A DNA stretch of 64,000 nucleotides, taken from Ruminococcus flavefaciens. GTDB taxonomy: Bacteria > Bacillota > Clostridia > Oscillospirales > Ruminococcaceae. Positions 1 to 6,732 of this stretch are shown here, in pieces. Each line of letters opens with the position of its first letter. Position 1 is the stretch's first letter. The stretch lies in NCBI RefSeq assembly GCF_900116855.1, contig NZ_UETD01000007.1:1-64000 (forward strand), in the 5' to 3' direction. The notes below the pieces were generated by a model. It saw nothing but the letters and a program-made list of their open reading frames with translations. It made no database searches and had not been told where the DNA came from. A program made the position numbers and the translations under genes.

Positions 1-1110
1 GATGGTACCTACACTCTCGAGGAGCTGGCAGCACCTAACGGATACGAGAAGGCAAGCTCAATAACATTCACAGTTGAAGGCGGTAAGGTCACAACTATCG
101 ATGGTAAGCCTGCAAGTGAGAACACAGTAGTAATGATCGATGAGCGTATAGTTACAACAACAACTACTACGACAACAACAACGACCACAACTACTACAAC
201 CACAAGCACGACAACTACCACGACAACATCGACCACGACCACAACAACTTCAACTACAACAACTACAACCACAACTACGACCACTACAACATCGACAACC
301 ACAACTACATCGACCACAACAACAACGACCACGACCACAACTCTGGCTGTTGTAAAGATCGATAAGCAGGATGTTTACGGTGCAGAGGTTCCCGGCGCTC
401 AGCTGACTCTCACAGGCGTAGACAAGGACGGCAGAGACATCGAATTTGAAGAGGGCAGAATTGTCATCGGCGATGGTGCATCTGTTGAAAAGGGTTCAGG
501 AAATTCACTCATCTGGATCTCCGGCGACTCTGCTACAACTGTAACTCTTGAGGACGGTAAGTACGTTCTTGAGGAGATCGCAGCTCCTACAGGATATGCA
601 GTTGCTACAAGCATCACATTCACTGTAGCTGACGGCAAGCTGGTTACTATCGACAACGTAAGAACAGACAGCGACACAGTAGTAATGATCGATGAGAGGA
701 TCGTGACCACCACAACAGTAGATCAGATGGGTCAGGAGATAACAACTTCTACCACAAGAGTTACTGAGGGTGGCGGTGAAGTTGATAGAACAACAACTTC
801 TACAACTTCAACAACAACTACCACAACAACTACTACAACGACCACTACTACAACTACAACAACTACCACAACAACTACTGCAACAACCACAACCACAGCG
901 GAGGAGACAAGCACGACCACCACAACAACAGGCGGTGCATCGAGCACATCGACCTCTACAACAAAGGCTAAGACCTCTACAACTACCAAGAAGGTAACAA
1001 CGAATTCTCCTAAGACGGGCGTCAAGGGCATAAGCGCAGCATTTGCGGTATTCACACTTGCAGCAGCAGCAGCCTTCGCAGCTCGTTCAAGAAAGCGTGA
1101 CGACCAGTAA
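1..1110 (+). CDS. Sortase-anchored Cna-B/SpaA-like surface protein, 3' part
   Basis: The frame is open from the first base, so the N-terminus lies outside the window; 369 residues are visible. They contain the end of one Cna-B-like domain (about residues 1-50), a Thr-only linker (52-114), a complete second domain (115-235), a second Thr/Ser linker, and a wall-sorting signal. The sorting signal is SPKTG at residues 336-340, followed by a hydrophobic stretch and a basic tail (RSRKRDDQ). The second domain has VVKIDK at its start and an E-box-like LEEIAAPTGY. In this family these supply the Lys and Glu of an intramolecular isopeptide bond. The likely role is a stalk or adhesin covalently attached to peptidoglycan. 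ScaE at 38.8 kb has the same SPKTG signal. The ligand cannot be told from this fragment. Confidence 0.85.
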   Translation, partial: DGTYTLEELAAPNGYEKASSITFTVEGGKVTTIDGKPASENTVVMIDERIVTTTTTTTTTTTTTTTTTSTTTTTTTSTTTTTTSTTTTTTTTTTTTTSTTTTTSTTTTTTTTTTLAVVKIDKQDVYGAEVPGAQLTLTGVDKDGRDIEFEEGRIVIGDGASVEKGSGNSLIWISGDSATTVTLEDGKYVLEEIAAPTGYAVATSITFTVADGKLVTIDNVRTDSDTVVMIDERIVTTTTVDQMGQEITTSTTRVTEGGGEVDRTTTSTTSTTTTTTTTTTTTTTTTTTTTTTTATTTTTAEETSTTTTTTGGASSTSTSTTKAKTSTTTKKVTTNSPKTGVKGISAAFAVFTLAAAAAFAARSRKRDDQ

Positions 1111-1145
1111 GGTAACTCGAAAGAGGATCAGGTCATAAGTCTATC

Positions 1146-1183
1146 AGAGCTGTCGGACATAGAGTCCGGCAGCTCTTTTTTTG
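1146..1183 (+). terminator. Rho-independent terminator of the Cna-B gene
   Basis: The arms AGAGCTG-CGGAC and GTCCG-CAGCTCT close a 5-nt loop, with one internal mismatch, and are followed by a run of T residues. Confidence 0.85.
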
Positions 1184-1272
1184 AGAATATTTTTGTGCAG
1201 GTGAAATATTCCCGAAGATATATCAAATATATAGGTAAGAGGAACTCTTACCTCTGGAAAGGAGGCTCAGCC

Positions 1273-1827
1273 ATGGATGACGCTTCGATAACAGAGCTTT
1301 TTCGCAAAAGGGACGAAAGGGCGATAGCGGAACTTAAAAAGAAATACGACAAGCTATGCTTTTATATCGCAGGGAATATCCTTTCCTGCCGCGAGGACAT
1401 AGAGGAGTGCGTGAATTCCGCCTATTACGAGCTGTGGAACAAGATACCGCCCGATGAACCGCGTGACATAAGGACCTATCTCTGCCGCACGGTGAAGAAC
1501 AAGGCGCTTGACAGGTACAAGTACAACTCCGCAGAAAAGCGCAGCAGCAATTTTGCTGTATCACTGGATGAGCTTTCCGAGTGCATACCCGACTTCAGAG
1601 AGGGAGGCGGCGAGGAGAAAGCTCTTGCGGAGGCGATAAGCCGATTTCTGAGGACTCAGGACGAGCTTCGCAGAAAGGTTTTCGTAAGGCGCTACTGGTA
1701 CGGCGACAGCCTTGCAAAAATAGCGGAGTACTACGGCATAAAGGAACGCACCGCCGCCACCTATCTTTTCAGAACGCGGAAAAAGCTGAAGGAATTTTTG
1801 AAGAAGGAGGGCTATCAATATGAATAA
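1273..1827 (+). CDS. ECF-type RNA polymerase sigma factor
   Basis: A 184-residue sigma-70 family protein of ECF size. The N-terminal half looks like region 2 (DIEECVNSAYYELWNKI, then RTYLCRTVKNKALDRYK), and the C-terminal half has a region-4 helix-turn-helix (DSLAKIAEYYGIKERTAATYLFRTRKKLKEFL, residues about 140-175). The ATG at 1273 was chosen over upstream starts because AAAGGAGG lies 8-9 nt before it. The stop overlaps the next gene by 8 nt, so the two are translationally coupled as a sigma/anti-sigma pair. The promoters it recognises cannot be read from the window. Confidence 0.9.
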   Translation: MDDASITELFRKRDERAIAELKKKYDKLCFYIAGNILSCREDIEECVNSAYYELWNKIPPDEPRDIRTYLCRTVKNKALDRYKYNSAEKRSSNFAVSLDELSECIPDFREGGGEEKALAEAISRFLRTQDELRRKVFVRRYWYGDSLAKIAEYYGIKERTAATYLFRTRKKLKEFLKKEGYQYE

Positions 1828-2725
1828 GCAGAAGTTTTTCAAGGTCATCGACCTTATCGACGAGGATATAGTCAGAGAAGCCGAGATAAAAGCGGAAGCT
1901 CTGACGGACGCCGAAAACGAAAAAGCCATGACGGTCTCGGGCGTTGAAAAGTATCGGAAGATAACATGGCAGAGGACCGCAGCCATTGCCTCGGCGGTGC
2001 TGCTCATTGCAGGCGTCGGCACAGGCGGAGCCCTTATGCTGAAGAACCGTCCGCCCCTGCTTGATGAGGTGAGCAATGTGGCTGTCACGGAGACTACCGA
2101 GGACATGGGCACAAAGGCAAAGGGCAGCGGTGAGACCGCGGAGGTGACTTCCGATGGCAGGACTGCTGAAACAGAAACAGATACAAAAGAAAGCAAAAAT
2201 ACAACTGCTGCGGAGAAAGATAAACAGCCCATGACCGATGCTCCCCGAGAGGAAAGCACGGAAGCTCCCCGGGAGGAGAACAGCGGTGAGCCGCAGGAGG
2301 AGAATAACGAGCCCGAGGGCAGGGAAAATGTGACCACCACAGCCAAGCCCATACAGCCGAATAAGGCTACCACCTCCAAGGCACAGACTACCCAGAAGCC
2401 CACAACGGTCACTACAAAGGCGCCTGTTGTAGATGAACCTACTGAGCCTGTTACCGAGCGCCCGACTCCCGAACACGACCCCGGATATATACCCTACCTC
2501 ACATGGTACCCCGAGGACGGAGCATGGATCATGAGCACTCTTAGCGGACTTTCGTATACGCCCTGGGAATATGACTTCCATGTTGACGGACGTCCTCCCG
2601 AGGGCTATATCAAAGGAAGTGACGGAAATTCATATGAGCTGTACTTCACGTTGAAAGCAGTAAACAGAAACGGAAGGGAGCGTGCTCCTATGCCTGATGA
2701 AATATACAATTACTTCAAAGGCTGA
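1820..2725 (+). CDS. Membrane protein, probable anti-sigma factor of the ECF pair
   Basis: 301 residues with a short cytoplasmic N-terminus (about 52 residues, charged and helical) and one membrane span (about 54-74, AAIASAVLLIAGVGTGGALM). A long Glu/Thr/Pro-rich extracellular linker (about 80-215) follows, then a small aromatic-rich C-terminal domain (about 220-301). Overlap with the sigma gene and the in-out topology fit a transmembrane anti-sigma factor that senses something outside the cell. I see no classical zinc anti-sigma HxxxCxxC motif, so the assignment rests on context and topology. The C-terminal domain is not one I recognise. The arrangement resembles clostridial RsgI-type sensors in concept, but this is an inference. 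Confidence 0.65.
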   Translation: MNKQKFFKVIDLIDEDIVREAEIKAEALTDAENEKAMTVSGVEKYRKITWQRTAAIASAVLLIAGVGTGGALMLKNRPPLLDEVSNVAVTETTEDMGTKAKGSGETAEVTSDGRTAETETDTKESKNTTAAEKDKQPMTDAPREESTEAPREENSGEPQEENNEPEGRENVTTTAKPIQPNKATTSKAQTTQKPTTVTTKAPVVDEPTEPVTERPTPEHDPGYIPYLTWYPEDGAWIMSTLSGLSYTPWEYDFHVDGRPPEGYIKGSDGNSYELYFTLKAVNRNGRERAPMPDEIYNYFKG

Positions 2726-2747
2726 GCAGATATATACGAAAACAATA

Positions 2748-2779
2748 AGCCCTCTGTCCTTCGGGACTGAGGGCTTTCC
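2748..2779 (+). terminator. Terminator after the sigma/anti-sigma operon
   Basis: AGCCCTCTGTCC and GGACTGAGGGCT pair around a TTCG tetraloop with one T-T mismatch. The following U-rich stretch is short and interrupted. Confidence 0.8.
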
Positions 2780-2829
2780 TTTGTATGCAGGTAAAAAACA
2801 GAGGGCAGAAATTCTTTTTCAAAAAATAC

Positions 2830-2858
2830 TTGTAATCACCGTGGAAATTTGCTATAAT
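2830..2858 (+). promoter_or_regulatory. Promoter of the corA leader
   Basis: TTGTAA, a 17-nt spacer and TATAAT. Transcription would start near 2865, about 24 nt before the leader peptide. Confidence 0.75.
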
Positions 2859-2888
2859 AAAGATATATTGTGATTAGGAGGTGCAATA

Positions 2889-2948
2889 ATGAACCCTGAC
2901 CCTTATGGGAACGCGGATAATATCCCACGCTTCGGCGGGCAGCTTTGA
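2889..2948 (+). CDS. 19-residue leader peptide MNPDPYGNADNIPRFGGQL
   Basis: A 19-codon reading frame with a strong ribosome site (AGGAGGTG, 5-7 nt before the ATG), lying between a consensus promoter and corA. The N-terminus MNPDP resembles MEPDP of enterobacterial MgtL, the leader peptide that controls the MgtA Mg2+ transporter because acidic/proline runs destabilise translating ribosomes at low Mg2+. The last codons and stop (from 2942) form the 5' arm of a long downstream helix, so ribosome position would affect folding. Not a known family to me; the Mg2+-sensing role is inferred from position, sequence and the downstream gene. Confidence 0.65.
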   Translation: MNPDPYGNADNIPRFGGQL

Positions 2949-3006
2949 TGCGGCGATCAGATCCTGAAAGCTATCAGAGGTCAAGACCTGATCGGCACAT
3001 CAAGGC
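2942..3006 (+). promoter_or_regulatory. Leader RNA helix downstream of the leader peptide
   Basis: Bases 2942-2960 can pair with 2988-3006: nine pairs including one G-T, a 3-nt internal loop, then seven pairs. The alternative short hairpin AGGTC/GACCT (2978-2982 with 2985-2989) shares bases 2988-2989 with it, so the two are mutually exclusive. The leader peptide's stop codon lies in the 5' arm. TCTCC at 3011-3015 could also pair with GGAGA at 3043-3047 near corA. Confidence 0.6.
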
Positions 3007-3080
3007 ATCATCTCCCACCTGCTGAAGTGAATTTCGGCGAAAGGAGAGAGCTGTCCGTGCTTGCGGACAGCGGTGAAAAT

Positions 3081-4013
3081 ATGATAAACTTTTACGGCTA
3101 CATCAACGGCGTGCTGACACAGTGCGACGCTCCGTCGGTGGGCTGCTGGGTATCGGTGGTGGACCCCACTCCTCAAGAGGTAAGGGAGCTCATCGAGGAC
3201 TACGGACTGGACAGCGGTTTCGTAAAGTCCGCTCTCGATGAGGAGGAGTCTTCCCGTATTGAGCGCGAGGACGATCAGACCCTCGTTATAATCGACACCC
3301 CTGTCTCAGCCATCGACGATGACAAGACCAAGAACTTCTACACACTGCCTATGGGCATAATCATCACGGACGAGTATGTGTTCACCATATCGATCCGCGA
3401 GACACAGATAATCAGCGAGGCGACCAGAGGCGGCATACGCAACCTCCGCCCCGACTTCAAGACCAGATTCGTACTTCAGCTGCTGCTGAGGATATCGGCT
3501 CTGTTCCTCACCTACCTGAAACAGATAGACAAGATATCATCGGCTGCCGAGCAGGAGCTCCACGACGCCATGAAGAACGAGCTTCTCATGCAGCTCCTTG
3601 CATTGGAGAAGTCACTGGTATATTTCTCAACGTCACTGAAAGCCAACGAAGCCACCATCGAGAAGATATTCCGCGGCAGAGTCATAAAGCTCTACGACGA
3701 GGATCAGGACCTCCTTGAGGACGTGTTCATCGAGATGAAGCAGGCTATCGAGATGGCGAGCATCTACACGGGCATCCTGTCCAGTATGATGGACGGCTTT
3801 TCATCTATCATCTCCAATAACCAGAGTATCGTTATGTGGAGACTGACCATCGTCACTATCATATTGCAGATACCCAATATCATGTTCGCGTTCTACGGTA
3901 TCAATACCAATGACATCCCCTTCAATCACACATGGGTGGCACTCAGTCTGACGGCGCTGCTGACAGGCGTGACTGCATTCGCTCTGCTGAAGTGGAAGAA
4001 AAAGAACAAGTGA
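3081..4013 (+). CDS. corA: CorA-family magnesium/divalent cation channel
   Basis: About 310 residues with a large soluble N-terminal domain, a long amphipathic helix (about 180-230) and two C-terminal membrane spans. Between the spans is FYGINTN, the form here of the YGMN selectivity motif; the tail is basic (KWKKKNK). The protein works as a homopentamer in the membrane to take up Mg2+ or related ions. The ATG at 3081 has GGTGA 5 nt upstream. A stronger AAGGAG (3041-3046) lies farther up, separated by an 8-bp hairpin (3050-3071), and an in-frame GTG at 3057 sits 10 nt after it, so the true start could be 3057. The gene is preceded by the leader peptide and helix described separately. Confidence 0.9.
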   Translation: MINFYGYINGVLTQCDAPSVGCWVSVVDPTPQEVRELIEDYGLDSGFVKSALDEEESSRIEREDDQTLVIIDTPVSAIDDDKTKNFYTLPMGIIITDEYVFTISIRETQIISEATRGGIRNLRPDFKTRFVLQLLLRISALFLTYLKQIDKISSAAEQELHDAMKNELLMQLLALEKSLVYFSTSLKANEATIEKIFRGRVIKLYDEDQDLLEDVFIEMKQAIEMASIYTGILSSMMDGFSSIISNNQSIVMWRLTIVTIILQIPNIMFAFYGINTNDIPFNHTWVALSLTALLTGVTAFALLKWKKKNK

Positions 4014-4045
4014 ACTGCCGCAGAAGCGGTGTCATACGAAGCCTT

Positions 4046-4089
4046 GTGCCATAGAGTTTCTGATAGAGCTGTCAGATACACTATGGCAC
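4046..4089. terminator. Dyad after corA
   Basis: GTGCCATAG and CTATGGCAC flank an inner TCTGA/TCAGA pair, forming a long interrupted hairpin followed by TTTGT. It could be a weak terminator for corA or an operator. Confidence 0.5.
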
Positions 4090-4147
4090 TTTGTAATGTC
4101 AGAACCGCGTAAAACAGCGCCGTTGCGGCAATGTTAATATGCGTTGC

Positions 4148-4176
4148 TTGCCTTAGCGGCGGTATCGGTGTATGAT
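4148..4176 (+). promoter_or_regulatory. Promoter of the XRE regulator gene
   Basis: TTGCCT, 17 nt, TATGAT. The leader would be under 20 nt and begin close to the ribosome site. Confidence 0.5.
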
Positions 4177-4199
4177 AAATGCGAAAGGAGGTTTTCGCA

Positions 4200-4712
4200 A
4201 TGCTGAACGAAAACATAAAAAATCTTAGAAAACAAAAAGGCCTTTCGCAGGAGGAGTTTGCCATAAAGCTCAACGTGGTTCGCCAGACCGTATCCAAATG
4301 GGAGAGGGGACTCTCAGTTCCCGACTCGGATATGCTGCTATCCATTTCGGAGGTGCTTCAAACTCCCGTCAGCGTTCTACTGGGTGAGACAGTGCAGGAA
4401 AAGGAAGCGGAGGACCTGAAAGCCATAGCCGAAAAGCTGGAGGTGATAAACCTACAGCTTGCACGGAAAAATGACGCAGGCAGAAAGCGGCTGCGGTGGT
4501 TTTTCATTCTGGTATGTATTTTTATAGTAGTGGGATTTATCATAGCCGCTGCGGCAGGAAGCCCATATCAGGACTGGGACTACAATGATCCCGAGCTTGC
4601 CGCTGCGGGGACAATACTCCACGGCATGGAATTTGTATTTGTCAGAGTCGCACCCTTTGTCCTCATAGGCTCAATAGTCGGTATAGTTCTTACCTGCAAG
4701 CGAAAAAGATAA
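4200..4712 (+). CDS. XRE-family regulator with C-terminal membrane spans
   Basis: 170 residues. The first 65 form a classical Cro/CI helix-turn-helix (IKNLRKQKGLSQEEFAIKL, then VVRQTVSKWERGLSVPD). A short helical region (about 70-95) and two hydrophobic segments (about 103-124 and 145-166) follow. Such membrane-tethered XRE proteins are common in Firmicutes; their targets are usually nearby or their own promoter. The ATG at 4200 was chosen because AAAGGAGG lies 7-8 nt upstream; the ATG at 4179 would place the ribosome site inside the gene. The target is unknown. Confidence 0.85.
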   Translation: MLNENIKNLRKQKGLSQEEFAIKLNVVRQTVSKWERGLSVPDSDMLLSISEVLQTPVSVLLGETVQEKEAEDLKAIAEKLEVINLQLARKNDAGRKRLRWFFILVCIFIVVGFIIAAAAGSPYQDWDYNDPELAAAGTILHGMEFVFVRVAPFVLIGSIVGIVLTCKRKR

Positions 4713-4723
4713 ACAGTATTAAA

Positions 4724-4767
4724 CGCCCCGATGTGCAGTGAAAGGCACTTCGGGGCGAAGCTTTTTT
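4724..4767 (+). terminator. Terminator of the XRE gene
   Basis: CGCCCCGA-GTGC and GCAC-TCGGGGCG pair around AGTGAAAG with one mismatch, followed by AAGC and a T-run. Confidence 0.85.
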
Positions 4768-5118
4768 GCGGTCAGGCTTTCCCGACAGCGGCTTTTTCTC
4801 CGCGCGTCTTGCTATTTAAAAATTGTATGATATAAGCGGGGAGCCCCCGCAGGTTTTTTCGCGGTCAGGCTTTCCCGACAGCAGCTTTTTCTCCGCGCAT
4901 CCTGCTATTTAAAAAAGAGTATGATATAAGCGGAGAGCCCCCGCTGCCTTTTTCGCGGACAAGCTTTCCCGACAGCAGCTTTTTCTCCGCGTATCCTGCT
5001 ATTTAAAAAATTGTATGATATAAGCGGGGAGCCCCCGCTGCCTTTTTCGCGGACAAGCTTTCCCGACAGCAGCTTTTTCTCCGCGTATCTTGCTATTTAA
5101 AAAATTGTATGATATAAT
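4768..5118 (+). repeat. Four tandem 93-94 bp repeats, each with promoter-like and terminator-like parts
   Basis: The units begin with GCGG at 4768, 4861, 4955 and 5049, giving periods of 93, 94 and 94 bp. Each unit holds GCGG...CCGC with an inner AAGCT/AGCTT dyad, an A/T stretch, and TATGATATAA preceded by a TTGCTA-like box. In the first three units this is followed at once by a GC hairpin (GCGGGG-AGC-CCCCGC, or a one-base variant) and a T-run. The last unit ends in TATAAT without the GC hairpin and leads into nadB. Confidence 0.9.
5090..5118 (+). promoter_or_regulatory. nadB promoter (end of repeat 4)
   Basis: TTGCTA, exactly 17 nt, TATAAT. It differs from the other repeat copies in having TATAAT in place of TATAAG. 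Confidence 0.75.
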
Positions 5119-5157
5119 ATAGGTGTAAAGATCTTTTTGTAAAGGACGGTCCTTATC

Positions 5158-6615
5158 ATGTCGAAAAATTATGATGTTATTATAGCAGGCTGCGGAGCCG
5201 CAGGACTCTATGCAGCTATCAATCTTCCCAAGGAGCTCAATATACTCATCATCTGCAAGAGAGACCTGCCGCTGTGCAATTCTTCCCTTGCTCAGGGCGG
5301 TATCGCAGGAGTGTACAACTCTCCCACGGACAATATCCAGTACCACCAGAACGACACCCTCATAGCAGGAAGCTTCAAGAACAACGTTGAGGCTGTCCAC
5401 ACTCTTGTCAGCGAGGCTGCACAGGATATCGAGCATATAATCGAGCTGGGAGTTGACTTTGACAAGAACCCCGACGGCACATACCACCGCACACTTGAGG
5501 GCGGTCACAGCCACCACCGTATCTTCCACCACGCAGACGCTACGGGCAAGGAGATAACCTCCACACTTCTGGAGAACGTACAGCAGCTCAGCAACGTCAC
5601 TATCATGGAGAACACCATGATGTGCAGCGTCAAGCAGACAAAGACAGGCTACTCCGCGCTGCTCAAGCTGGCTGATGACTCCTATGAGACCTGCAACTGC
5701 CACTTCATGATAATGGCAACAGGCGGTATCGGACGTGTATACCAGTTCACCACAAACTCCGCCATAGCAACAGGCGACGGCATAACCTTTGCCTACGAAA
5801 TGGGCGCAAAGATAAAGAACCTGAGCTATGTCCAGTTCCACCCCACAGCCTTCAACAACCGCGCTACAAGAGAGTGCTTCCTCATTTCAGAGGCAGTGCG
5901 CGGCGAGGGAGCTTACCTGCTGAACTGCCACAAGGAGCGCTTCATGCACAACTATGATGAGCGTCTGGAGCTTGCTCCCAGAGATGTAGTTTCCCACGCC
6001 ATAATCCTTGAGTCACGCAAGCAGAACTCCACGGACTTCTACCTTGATATCAGCTACAAGGACAGCGAGTTCCTGAAGAAGCGCTTCCCCATGATTTATC
6101 AGAACCTGCTTGAGCAGGGCTACGATATGACCAAGGAGCCCGTGCCCATATTCCCCTGTCAGCACTATCTCATGGGCGGTATCGACGTTGACAACAACTC
6201 CGAGACCAGCCTGCCCAATCTCTATGCCTGCGGCGAGTGCTCACACACGGGAGTTCACGGCAGCAACCGTCTCGCCAGCAATTCACTGCTGGAGGCTCTT
6301 GTGTTCTCACGCCACGCTGCAAACAGCATAGCATCAAGACTGGCAGACGCTCCAAAGGACTTTGAGGAGGCGGAATTCGATCCCCATATCGGAGCTCCCC
6401 GCATACCAAAGGGAGTAAGAACAGAGACAAGAAAGATACTCCAGAACTGCTATTTCGTCATTCCCGACAAAAAGGCAGCTGCGGCAGGCTTCAAGAGAGT
6501 AAAGGAGATAAGAGAGGACCTGCTCAGCGGCGGATATTTCGTTGACGCCGACTTCGTTCTGGCAAAGTCCATCGTTACGGTGGCATATATAATCCTCGGA
6601 GAGGTAATGCAGTAA
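5158..6615 (+). CDS. nadB: L-aspartate oxidase
   Basis: 485 residues. This FAD enzyme oxidises L-aspartate to iminoaspartate, the first step of de novo NAD synthesis. Visible are the N-terminal dinucleotide fold (DVIIAGCGAAGLYAAINL), the SSLAQGGIAG loop, HSHHRIFHHADATG of the flavin-linking/active-site region, and the FHPTAF and GECSHTGVHGSNRLASNSLLEALVF blocks of the succinate dehydrogenase/fumarate reductase flavoprotein family. It is a little shorter than the E. coli enzyme, in the helical C-terminus. The ribosome site AAAGGAC can fold with GTCCTT just before the start. nadC lies 1.6 kb downstream, separated by a cellulosomal gene; nadA is not in the window. Confidence 0.95.
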   Translation: MSKNYDVIIAGCGAAGLYAAINLPKELNILIICKRDLPLCNSSLAQGGIAGVYNSPTDNIQYHQNDTLIAGSFKNNVEAVHTLVSEAAQDIEHIIELGVDFDKNPDGTYHRTLEGGHSHHRIFHHADATGKEITSTLLENVQQLSNVTIMENTMMCSVKQTKTGYSALLKLADDSYETCNCHFMIMATGGIGRVYQFTTNSAIATGDGITFAYEMGAKIKNLSYVQFHPTAFNNRATRECFLISEAVRGEGAYLLNCHKERFMHNYDERLELAPRDVVSHAIILESRKQNSTDFYLDISYKDSEFLKKRFPMIYQNLLEQGYDMTKEPVPIFPCQHYLMGGIDVDNNSETSLPNLYACGECSHTGVHGSNRLASNSLLEALVFSRHAANSIASRLADAPKDFEEAEFDPHIGAPRIPKGVRTETRKILQNCYFVIPDKKAAAAGFKRVKEIREDLLSGGYFVDADFVLAKSIVTVAYIILGEVMQ

Positions 6616-6732
6616 GGAGCTGCATACTATATATCAAAACACAAGACAGAAGAAAAGTTCACCGCAGAAAAGGTGTCGGTGAGGTTCGGGGGGACGCGCC
6701 GACGCTCATACATATGCAAAGGGGGGATATGT

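Noticed and set aside
9..338. Long Val-rich reading frames opposite Thr-rich linkers (also near 732-1055, 32855-33724, 33884-34528, 38539-38757)
   Set aside because: They are the reverse complement of ACA/ACT threonine codons in real linkers, without ribosome sites or normal composition.
770..997. Gln/Leu-rich frames within Thr linkers (also 33175-33579, 34099-34524)
   Set aside because: Frame-shifted reading of ACAACA repeats, low complexity, nested in supported genes.
1569..2412. Large minus-strand frames opposite the sigma/anti-sigma genes
   Set aside because: The plus-strand genes have clear motifs, ribosome sites and coupling; the antisense frames look like shadows.
2865..3010. M-box (ykoK) Mg2+ riboswitch upstream of corA
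   Set aside because: The conserved M-box blocks are not present; the region instead encodes a leader peptide and a simple long helix.
4768..5118. CRISPR array
   Set aside because: The four units are tandem repeats of the whole 93-94 bp with no unique spacers and no cas genes.
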